Positions 7,651 through 14,707 of a stretch of DNA of 64,000 nucleotides are shown here, one piece after another. The notes below the pieces were generated by a model. The model worked only from the letters and a program-made list of their open reading frames with translations. It had not been told where the DNA came from and made no database searches. A program made the translations under genes and the position numbers. The stretch's first letter is position 1; the number at the start of each line of letters is the position of its first letter. Where the stretch lies: NCBI RefSeq assembly GCF_011326755.1, contig NZ_JAAOIE010000003.1, positions 186,001 to 250,000 on the forward strand. Direction: 5' to 3'. The DNA is from Cochlodiniinecator piscidefendens. GTDB lineage: Bacteria; Pseudomonadota; Alphaproteobacteria; Rhodobacterales; Rhodobacteraceae.

Positions 7651-9114
7651 ATGAAAGTCCGGCACGAAACTCCCCATCCTGATCTATCATGGCAGGTACA
7701 CGCAGGCATGTTTTTTGAAACGCCTATGGGTGAGGTGTTGAAAATTGAAAAATGGTCCTTGGCTGGCTTTGAGTGGCCTGTAGATGGACCTGAATGCCCA
7801 GCAGCAGGCACGTTATCGGTTCCCTTTCAAGGTGTTGATGTACGCTTTCCTATTCGTATTGAAAGAGATGAAGCTGGAAATGGCGTTCTTTTTAAAGACC
7901 TGAGCGGTCGCCAACGTGAAACACTGCATTTGTTCTATCGTTCCATTTTATCTGGGCGGATGGCCAGCAGCGAGGACATGATTACAAGTCTCGATACCCC
8001 AATAGATCTTGTGCCAATGGGAGAAACTGAAACAGAACAGAAAGCCGGGGATATTGGGGCTGGCAGACGCGTTGGTCGACTATTGTGGAATATTGTGTTT
8101 TATCTCATTTTTGCTGGGGTGGTCTTGGGATTTATTGGTGGTCAAATCATCGATAGATTGACCTATTTACATGCCGAAAGCAGTCATGTGGTTGCACCCA
8201 TTGAATACTACCGTAGCCCGGTCGCAGCTTATGTAGATGAAATATTGGTCGAAGTCGGCGATTCTGTATCGCAAGGGCAAACCTTGATCGAGATGAGCAC
8301 TCCTGAAATGGATAGTGACATCGAAGCGATCCGTGTGGCACGTGATGCGGCTGAACGCCGACTTGAAGACGCGGAGCGCCGGTATGCACAACGTATCAAT
8401 AGGTATGACGCTGAACACCAGTCATTTGTGCCGCGTTTGAATGCATTGGAATTGAGGCTCCAACGCTTAATAGCAGTTCGTTCAGTTTATGATTTTTTTG
8501 CCGGGCGTGACCTGCGGACAATCTATATAGCACAAGCTGCCATTGCTGGGCTGGAGCGCCAAATTACAACACGATTGGCGCCCCTGCAGACGGATATCGA
8601 TGAACAAGCTTTGCGTGTGCGGGACCGACTGCAAGAGCTGTCGCGCTTGCGCCGAGATTTGGGAAATCGCAAGGACGCAGCAGATGCACTGAATATTGTG
8701 GCTATGCATGATGGTATCGTCGAAGAGGTATTTGTTTATCCGAACCAATTTATTGCCCGTGGTGGGGACGCTTTAGTCCTAGAGGAAGCTGAACCACGCG
8801 TTGCGGTGGGGTGGATGCCCGCGAGCGCTGTGGACGTATTATTTGTTGGCCAACAGGCGGACGTAAATCTGAATTCTGGGGGCGAATTGATCCGTCTGGG
8901 CGCGCATATTTCTCAAATTTCAGCAGGGGGCGATCCCCTTCGTGCAGAAGAGTATGGCGTAATTATTTCGTTTGAATTGGATGAAATTTCACCTGAGGAT
9001 ATTCGTAGCCTTCTGCGACCGAATGCTCCGTTAAACATCAAAATCCACCGTCGTTGGGCTCCGCTGGAATGGTGGGAGGGTCTATGGGGGAAACATGAAG
9101 ACTCCACAAACTGA
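7651..9114 (+). CDS. Alg44-like polysaccharide co-polymerase: PilZ-like domain plus HlyD-type membrane fusion domain
   Basis: A 487-residue inner-membrane protein with the layout of Pseudomonas Alg44. A cytoplasmic beta-rich PilZ-like domain (about residues 10-110, including KIEKWSLAGFEW) is followed by one membrane helix (about 148-168, LLWNIVFYLIFAGVVLGFIG) and a periplasmic lipoyl/HlyD domain (PVAAYVDEILVEVGDSVSQG) with a long helical hairpin (about 220-350) and a second barrel half. The usual c-di-GMP motifs, RxxxR and (D/N)xSxxG, are not intact (the second reads KWSLAG). It overlaps the next gene by 20 nt. ATG 7651 follows AGGGCG; the upstream GTG at 7588 adds a doubtful hydrophobic stretch. 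Probably couples polymer synthesis to export. Confidence 0.75.
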   Translation: MKVRHETPHPDLSWQVHAGMFFETPMGEVLKIEKWSLAGFEWPVDGPECPAAGTLSVPFQGVDVRFPIRIERDEAGNGVLFKDLSGRQRETLHLFYRSILSGRMASSEDMITSLDTPIDLVPMGETETEQKAGDIGAGRRVGRLLWNIVFYLIFAGVVLGFIGGQIIDRLTYLHAESSHVVAPIEYYRSPVAAYVDEILVEVGDSVSQGQTLIEMSTPEMDSDIEAIRVARDAAERRLEDAERRYAQRINRYDAEHQSFVPRLNALELRLQRLIAVRSVYDFFAGRDLRTIYIAQAAIAGLERQITTRLAPLQTDIDEQALRVRDRLQELSRLRRDLGNRKDAADALNIVAMHDGIVEEVFVYPNQFIARGGDALVLEEAEPRVAVGWMPASAVDVLFVGQQADVNLNSGGELIRLGAHISQISAGGDPLRAEEYGVIISFELDEISPEDIRSLLRPNAPLNIKIHRRWAPLEWWEGLWGKHEDSTN

Positions 9115-10687
9115 ATATGAGTTTGATAAAGATCTGGCTGTTCGGTTGCGTCAATTTCGGATGCCTGCAAAAGCTGGATTAGCTAAATGGGGCGCGCAAC
9201 AAGTTCTCATATTGGTGACATGCTTCGTTTGTTTGCTTTGGCTTATGCTTTATTTGCCGAACCGATTTATTTCACCGTCTGCGCTTCACATCACCCTGGT
9301 GCTCGGGAGCATTGGAATTTGGCGCTTTGGTTGGTGGTTTACCCATGCAGTACGCGCGTCTGTTTACAAACGATTTATCTGGCCAAAGAAGCGGTCAAAG
9401 GCGAATGAGGTTTGGGTGCAGGGGTGGCGACCAAAGCGTTTGCACATCCAAATGACGACGTATTTTGAAGAGCCAGCAATCACGAAACGCGTCATAGGGT
9501 CGATTTTAAGTCAAATCCGCAGAGAGCAAATTCCGACGACAATCTATATTGGCACAGGAAGTTCCTTTGATGAGCAGATTATTCGCCAATTTGTTGACGT
9601 CTATGCCAATGATATACCTGATGACCTCGCGGAATTGGTTTTTATTCGTCAAAATCAACCAGGCAAGCGCATGGCTATTGGTCTCATTCTGCGGGCGATA
9701 AATCGAGCAATGCCAAATAGCGATGATTTGGTCATATTTATGGACGGCGACGCATTATATGGCGATGACGTTTTGGAAAAGACTTTACCGATGTTCGGGG
9801 CTGACCCTGATCTTCAGGCGCTGACGACCAATGAAGAGGTCATCTGCTATGGCCCGAAGTGGATCGAAAGTTGGCTTAATATGCGATTTGCTCAGAGACG
9901 TTTGGCCATGCAAAGCCACGCGGTCAGCGGCAAGGTGTTGACCTTGACAGGGCGCATGAGCGTTTTTCGCGCTCATCATATTCTGTCCGAGCGCTTTATT
10001 CGAACAATTGAGGCAGATCATTTGGATCATTGGCTTTGGGGGCGGTTTCGTTTCCTTTCTGGTGACGATAAATCGACGTGGTATCACTTACTCACCTGCC
10101 GTGCAAAAATGACATATGTGCCCGACGCAACCGTTTACACCATCGAGGTTATCGAAGGAAACGGTATGGGACGGATGGTTCAGAACTTCCGTCGTTGGTC
10201 GGGAAATATGTTACGCAATGGTAGCCGCGCGATTGCGTTGGGGCCGCGCGTTGTTTCGCCATTTATCTGGTGGTGTATTGTCGATCAACGTATTGCGATG
10301 TGGACAATGATGGTGAGTCCAGCTTTAGCTTTATTAGGGTCTATTGTTGCTCCTGGATATATTTGGAATTGTCTCATTTGGGTGCTCATGTCGCGTATTG
10401 TATTGTGCCTGTTCTTGTTTAACTACAGCCGCACAGTGGATATGAGTTGGCCCTTTGTCCTTTACCTAAATCAAGTGATCAACGCTTCGGTTAAAATCTA
10501 TATGATATTCCATCTTTCCAAGCAGAAATGGTCAAACCGGGGCAATCAAAGTGCCGGGGGGGAAAAGGGCGTAATGCCTATGCTGAAAAATGGATTTGCT
10601 AAGCTACAATTAGCTACAGCGGTTGCTGGCTTTTTGGCAGGTGTTTCAATTTATATTGGATTGCTGCCGTTCCCGAATTGGTACTGA
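9095..10687 (+). CDS. Alg8-like family 2 glycosyltransferase (polymannuronate-type synthase)
   Basis: A 530-residue processive inner-membrane glycosyltransferase. Two N-terminal membrane helices (about 36-55 and 63-85) are followed by a cytoplasmic GT2 domain: MTTYFEEP, the DxD in FMDGDALYGDD (about 215), SGDDKSTWY and the QNFRRWSGNMLRNG segment (the Q-x-x-R-W motif), then about four C-terminal membrane helices. The SGDDKSTW and RRWSGNMLRN segments are close to Alg8, the mannuronan synthase, rather than cellulose synthase. GGGGGA precedes ATG 9095. It sits between an Alg44-like and an AlgD-like gene, so the donor is probably GDP-mannuronate. I infer, but cannot prove, an alginate-type product. 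Confidence 0.8.
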   Translation: MKTPQTEYEFDKDLAVRLRQFRMPAKAGLAKWGAQQVLILVTCFVCLLWLMLYLPNRFISPSALHITLVLGSIGIWRFGWWFTHAVRASVYKRFIWPKKRSKANEVWVQGWRPKRLHIQMTTYFEEPAITKRVIGSILSQIRREQIPTTIYIGTGSSFDEQIIRQFVDVYANDIPDDLAELVFIRQNQPGKRMAIGLILRAINRAMPNSDDLVIFMDGDALYGDDVLEKTLPMFGADPDLQALTTNEEVICYGPKWIESWLNMRFAQRRLAMQSHAVSGKVLTLTGRMSVFRAHHILSERFIRTIEADHLDHWLWGRFRFLSGDDKSTWYHLLTCRAKMTYVPDATVYTIEVIEGNGMGRMVQNFRRWSGNMLRNGSRAIALGPRVVSPFIWWCIVDQRIAMWTMMVSPALALLGSIVAPGYIWNCLIWVLMSRIVLCLFLFNYSRTVDMSWPFVLYLNQVINASVKIYMIFHLSKQKWSNRGNQSAGGEKGVMPMLKNGFAKLQLATAVAGFLAGVSIYIGLLPFPNWY

Positions 10688-10817
10688 CCACACGCGCATT
10701 GTGGGTTCGAAAGTATAGTTTGAGTAACCTAATTCTTTGTCGACTATCCGAGGGGGGCTGAGACTCTGTGCAGTGGAGATGACATGTTATATCCATCTGA
10801 TATTGAAAGGTATAATT

Positions 10818-12215
10818 ATGGAACTGCATCCGTTTGAAACTGCCGAAGCTACCGTTGTTCCCGCGCCAACTCCGGAAAAGTTAGCATCAATTAGCATTGT
10901 GGGGTTGGGGTATGTAGGGGCAGTTTCTACGGCATGTCTCGCGCATTTAGGGCATCAAGTGATTGGTGTCGATATGGATCAAGATAAGGTCGAAAGCGTA
11001 GGGCGTGGCGAAAGCCCAATTCACGAGAAAGACTTAGAACTTTATTTGCGCGAAGGGGTCGATCGGGGGTTAATTTCGACAACCGATGATTTGGCCGCAG
11101 CGGTGCGCGAAACGGATGTTACTTTCATTTCAGTTGGAACACCCACCGCAGCTGATGGCGGATGCGATTACAGCTATATTGAGCAGGCCGCTCGGTCCAT
11201 GGGAGTTGGCCTAGCGCAGAAAAAAGGTTTTCACGTTTTTGCTATGCGTTGCTCTATTCCGCCTGGAACCACGATGAAGGTCATGGCCCCAATTCTTGAA
11301 AAGATTTCGGGGAAAACTGTTGGGCGTGATTTTGGTATTTGCTTTAACCCTGAATTCCTGCGCGAAGGTGTTGCAATTGCGGATTTCCATACTCCGCCGA
11401 AAACGGTAATTGGGACCACAGATTTGCGTAGTGCAAATATAATGCGCCAGATATATGCCCCCGTTGACCCAGAGCCGATTTTGGTTGGGATCGAGGCGGC
11501 AGAAATGGTCAAGTACGTCGACAACGTTTGGCATGCCACAAAGGTTTGTTTTGCCAATGAGGTCGGCCGTCTGTGCAAGCCCTTTGATGTTGATAGTCAC
11601 GTTGTCATGGATGTGTTTACTCAGGACACCAAATTGAACCTATCCTCGTATTACCTGAAGCCAGGATTTGCGTATGGAGGGTCTTGCCTGCCTAAAGAAG
11701 TGCGGGCTGTGCAGCACATGGCTGAATCTGCAGGGGTTGAATTACCAATGATGGCAAATTTAGACATCTCAAACAAAACCCATATTGAAGAGGCCTATCA
11801 TATGGTTAAGGCGACCGGGGCAAAACGTATCGGTGTTTTAGGAATCGCGTTTAAGGCGGGTACAGACGATTTGCGTGAAAGCCCAATATTGGAGGTCATG
11901 GCGGCCCTCAAAGAAGAAGGTCATGAAATTGTTGCTCATGATGATGCGATTACCGTGGATACTGCTCTGGACGCTCAATTAGGCTATGTGAAACATGCAA
12001 GCGGAGGATTACGTGATCTTGTTGATGACCTTCCTCAGATGTTGCGTGGCAGTGCTGAGGACGTCATGAAAGAAGCTGACGTGATTATAGTTGCCCACAA
12101 AAACGCTACTTACCGTCGTCTGGTACGGAACGCTCCGCACAAAAATATAGTAGATCTCGTGCGTCTATTCGATGCGCCGCCAACGGTTGCAACCTACAGC
12201 GGGATTGCTTGGTAA
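10818..12215 (+). CDS. algD: GDP-mannose 6-dehydrogenase / nucleotide-sugar dehydrogenase, AlgD-like
   Basis: A 465-residue NAD-dependent sugar-nucleotide dehydrogenase of the UDP-Glc/GDP-Man family. It has an N-terminal Rossmann motif (IVGLGYVGAVSTACLAHLGH), the middle helix segment EMVKYVDNVWHATKV, the catalytic cysteine in FAYGGSCLPKEVRA and the C-terminal Rossmann start GVLGIAFKAGTDDLRESP. The NVWHA..V.FANE and FKAGTDDLRESP segments match AlgD better than UDP-glucose dehydrogenases, pointing to GDP-mannose to GDP-mannuronate. About 25 N-terminal residues precede the Rossmann motif, longer than usual. GAAAGG at 10805 supports ATG 10818. It follows the synthase gene by 130 nt. Confidence 0.8.
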   Translation: MELHPFETAEATVVPAPTPEKLASISIVGLGYVGAVSTACLAHLGHQVIGVDMDQDKVESVGRGESPIHEKDLELYLREGVDRGLISTTDDLAAAVRETDVTFISVGTPTAADGGCDYSYIEQAARSMGVGLAQKKGFHVFAMRCSIPPGTTMKVMAPILEKISGKTVGRDFGICFNPEFLREGVAIADFHTPPKTVIGTTDLRSANIMRQIYAPVDPEPILVGIEAAEMVKYVDNVWHATKVCFANEVGRLCKPFDVDSHVVMDVFTQDTKLNLSSYYLKPGFAYGGSCLPKEVRAVQHMAESAGVELPMMANLDISNKTHIEEAYHMVKATGAKRIGVLGIAFKAGTDDLRESPILEVMAALKEEGHEIVAHDDAITVDTALDAQLGYVKHASGGLRDLVDDLPQMLRGSAEDVMKEADVIIVAHKNATYRRLVRNAPHKNIVDLVRLFDAPPTVATYSGIAW

Positions 12216-12217
12216 GT

Positions 12218-12249
12218 TAGAAGGTAGAAGGTAGAAGGTAGAAGGTAGA
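12218..12249 (+). repeat. Heptanucleotide tandem repeat (TAGAAGG, four copies and a part)
   Basis: Directly after the algD stop, TAGAAGG occurs four times perfectly (12218-12245) followed by TAGA. The array lies between algD and the sulfotransferase gene and does not enter either frame (an in-frame TAG at 12254 separates it from the sulfotransferase). Such an array is prone to slipped-strand change, which would alter only spacing or an mRNA leader. Confidence 0.85.
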
Positions 12250-12292
12250 TACATAGAAATTGCAATTTTACGGTGTTGGAGTAACTATTGCG

Positions 12293-13237
12293 ATGTACCA
12301 AGGGCGGGGAACTGCCCTTGGTTCTTTTATGTGTGGATTGCTATATTTGTTAAAGGATCAAAGCTTGCTGTCATCCCCCCGGTTACCCATTCGTACTTAC
12401 AGCGGCAAGTTAGCGGATCGGTCGCGTTGGTGGGCATTTAAGCCACGTGTTGGGGATATCGTTGTCTCGACCCCGCCTAAATCTGGAACAACTTGGACAC
12501 AAGGTATTTTGGCTCTGGTTATTTCGGGCGATCCTTTGGTCGATGCAGATGTCGCCCGCAAATCGCCGTGGTTGGATATATCGGTACCTGATGGGGATGC
12601 GTTGCTTCAAGGGCTAGAGGCGCAGCAGCATCGGCGTCATATCAAAACGCATACGCCTTTGGACGGTATTCCGATTTGGAAAGAGTTAAAATACATCTCC
12701 GTTTACCGGCATCCGATTGATGTGCATTTCTCATTTCGTAAACATGTCGTAAATATGAAAGAGGATGTTCTGAGAGAGTGTTTTCCAGACTCGATATCAG
12801 AAGGGTTTCGTATTTTTCTTGAGGGGGAGCATCAAGATGGCGCGAGCCTTAGTTCCATCGTTGACCATTACAAAAGTGCGATAAAACTTGAAACGAACAC
12901 GAATTTATTACTCCTTCATTATGCAGATATGTTGGAGGATTTATCCGGGGCGTTTCAAAAAATTGCGATGCATGTAGGAATACAACATTCAGAGGCCGTG
13001 GAAAAATCGCTTATTCAGGCTGCGACTTTTTCAAATATGAAAGCCAATGCTGATCGGTTTGCCGTTTCTGCAAAACAAGGGTTTTGGAAAGAAGACACTT
13101 CTTTTTTCGATAGCGCGACTTCTAACAAATGGCATGGGCAACTGGCCCAAGCTGACTTAGCGGCGTATGATGACCGTATGTCAGAATTATTAAGCGTTGA
13201 TGAGCGCCGTTGGCTCGAGTGGGGAACGGCAGCTTAA
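12293..13237 (+). CDS. PAPS-dependent sulfotransferase (Sulfotransfer_1 type)
   Basis: A cytosolic sulfotransferase of about 314 residues that would use PAPS as sulfate donor. STPPKSGTTWTQGIL is the 5'-phosphosulfate loop and YRHPIDVHFSFRKH the 3'-phosphate/serine region; a final segment GFWKEDTSFFDSATSNKWHG corresponds to the usual C-terminal RKG-like region, though less conserved. The acceptor is unknown. Being last in the polysaccharide locus, it may sulfate the polymer precursor or a lipid or metabolite; family members mostly act on small molecules. The start is uncertain: ATG 12293 with GGAG about 13 nt upstream is used, a TTG at 12260 is possible, and the conserved part begins near residue 30. 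Confidence 0.8.
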   Translation: MYQGRGTALGSFMCGLLYLLKDQSLLSSPRLPIRTYSGKLADRSRWWAFKPRVGDIVVSTPPKSGTTWTQGILALVISGDPLVDADVARKSPWLDISVPDGDALLQGLEAQQHRRHIKTHTPLDGIPIWKELKYISVYRHPIDVHFSFRKHVVNMKEDVLRECFPDSISEGFRIFLEGEHQDGASLSSIVDHYKSAIKLETNTNLLLLHYADMLEDLSGAFQKIAMHVGIQHSEAVEKSLIQAATFSNMKANADRFAVSAKQGFWKEDTSFFDSATSNKWHGQLAQADLAAYDDRMSELLSVDERRWLEWGTAA

Positions 13238-13257
13238 CAACGCCTGTGGTCCATGAA

Positions 13258-13974
13258 CTAAAAAAGCCCAGCTTCTTTCGCGGTCATTGCAGCTTGTGTG
13301 CGGTTCTTTGCATCCAATTTACGGCACAATGTCCGCACATGAAGCTTGATCGTTACCTCTTGCAAATCAAGTTCTCGGGCGATTTCTTTGTTAGAAAGGC
13401 CACGGCACAGGCCCGAGAGAACCTCGTTTTCGCGCTGACTTAGTTTTTGGGCGAGTGGGTGCTCTTGCTTTGAGTTATCTTCCTGCATGAATGCGACGGG
13501 CACATAAGTTTCACCCGAAACCATAAAGCGCACTGCGTTTACCAAAGATTTAGCCCCCATCGTTTTGGGTAAGAAACCGATAGCGCCTGCATCGATTGCT
13601 TCTTGTGCAATGGTGTTTGGTGCACTGCCTGATAGGATTGCTACGCCGCCCGCTTCATTTAAAGCCCGCGCCTTGCCCAGTCCGTCCAACCCATTCATGC
13701 CGGGCATATTGTAGTCGAGCAAAACCAAGTCGAAGGGGCCATTTGTTTTAATTTGATGAAGCGCGGTATCGAGGTCGTTTACCGACGTAACAACTGCGCC
13801 ACCCTCGCGTTCGAGGTAGGCCGAAATCGTTTCTCGTACCATGTCATGATCGTCTGCGAGAAGAATTTGCATTTGTATACTCTGAAAAAAACTCTGTCTG
13901 TCTTTTGATCCTACACCTTTAAAGGTTGCAATTCCATCAACCTGTTTCTGGGTTGTTTTAATTTTCGCAGACAT
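13258..13974 (-). CDS. NarL/FixJ-type response regulator (receiver plus LuxR HTH)
   Basis: A two-domain response regulator. The receiver begins MQILLADDHDMVRE with paired acidic residues and the phospho-acceptor Asp in LVLLDYNMPGMNG (Asp53 counted from that Met), the switch Ser in AILSGSAP and the Lys in FLPKTMG. A LuxR-type HTH follows (LSQRENEVLSGLCRGLSNKE, then VTIKLHVRTLCRKL). ATG 13974 has a good AAAGG site but adds 34 residues; ATG 13872 starts exactly at the receiver and gives 204 residues. Both are possible. No kinase gene is directly attached; the hybrid kinase 0.7 kb away on the other strand ends in an Hpt domain and is the obvious phosphate source. Confidence 0.85.
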   Translation of the reverse strand: MSAKIKTTQKQVDGIATFKGVGSKDRQSFFQSIQMQILLADDHDMVRETISAYLEREGGAVVTSVNDLDTALHQIKTNGPFDLVLLDYNMPGMNGLDGLGKARALNEAGGVAILSGSAPNTIAQEAIDAGAIGFLPKTMGAKSLVNAVRFMVSGETYVPVAFMQEDNSKQEHPLAQKLSQRENEVLSGLCRGLSNKEIARELDLQEVTIKLHVRTLCRKLDAKNRTQAAMTAKEAGLF

Positions 13975-14176
13975 GCCAATCACCTTTCAAAATGTTTCTC
14001 CAGCTATCCTAACGGAGGAATTTAGCGATAATGAGTGGCGCATGCGTTGCGGAAAACACGCATTCGATAGGGAATACTAACCTAAAGGATAGTTCGATGA
14101 CCCAACGCACAGATGCGCGATAATCAATCTTGTGACACTGTGGCCTTATGACATCTCAGGAATTTGGAGAAAAGTG

Positions 14177-14686
14177 ATGTGGAACGGCTTATTTGTTGCG
14201 GCGTTTATATGCAGTTTTGCTCTGCCCCAAGAGGTGCAGGCCGAAAATTTACAGATACCGGGTGGAGAACCTGTATTGACGGTTTCCGGGGAAATTGGCG
14301 TGATTAATGTTGGTGACGAAGCAGTGTTTGATCTGGCGATGCTACAGGAACTTTCTTCCACAGAAATAACAACGACGACAATTTGGACTGATGGGTTGCA
14401 AGTCTTTGAGGGCGTTCTGCTGCATGATCTATTAGGTGCGTTGGATGTCGAGATGGGTACAATTCGGGCCACTGCAATCAATGACTATGCTGTTGAGATA
14501 CCCTTCGAAGATGCTGTCGAAGGTGGGCCCATCGTTGCCTATCTGCGCAATGGAGCCCCTATGATGGTACGTGATAAAGGTCCTTTGTGGATTATTTACC
14601 CTTATGACAGCAAACCGGAGTATAATTCCGAAGAAATTTATTCACGTAGTATTTGGCAGCTCGATCGGATCGAAATAGTGCACTAA
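14177..14686 (+). CDS. Periplasmic SUOX-like (molybdopterin-binding fold) protein
   Basis: A 169-residue exported protein. A signal peptide (LFVAAFICSFALPQEVQA, cut near residue 22) precedes a domain like the oxidoreductase molybdopterin-binding fold: LTVSGEIGVIN, LLHDLLGALDV, FEDAVEGGPIVAYLRNGAPM and GPLWIIYPYDSK. The cysteine that ligates molybdenum in true enzymes is not visible, so a ligand-binding or accessory role is more likely than catalysis. GGAGAA before ATG 14177 sets the start. It is 21 nt ahead of the hybrid kinase gene and probably supplies its periplasmic input; such pairs are common in Rhodobacterales. Confidence 0.7.
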   Translation: MWNGLFVAAFICSFALPQEVQAENLQIPGGEPVLTVSGEIGVINVGDEAVFDLAMLQELSSTEITTTTIWTDGLQVFEGVLLHDLLGALDVEMGTIRATAINDYAVEIPFEDAVEGGPIVAYLRNGAPMMVRDKGPLWIIYPYDSKPEYNSEEIYSRSIWQLDRIEIVH

Positions 14687-14707
14687 GTTGCGGGCCAAGT
14701 GTTTGAG

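Noticed and set aside
12218-12249. Possible CRISPR or regulatory iteron array
   Set aside because: The unit is 7 bp with no spacers between copies; this is a simple tandem repeat.
14177-14686. Functional sulfite oxidase or MsrP-type molybdoenzyme
   Set aside because: The protein is too short and lacks the visible molybdenum-ligating cysteine; it is better described as a SUOX-like binding domain.
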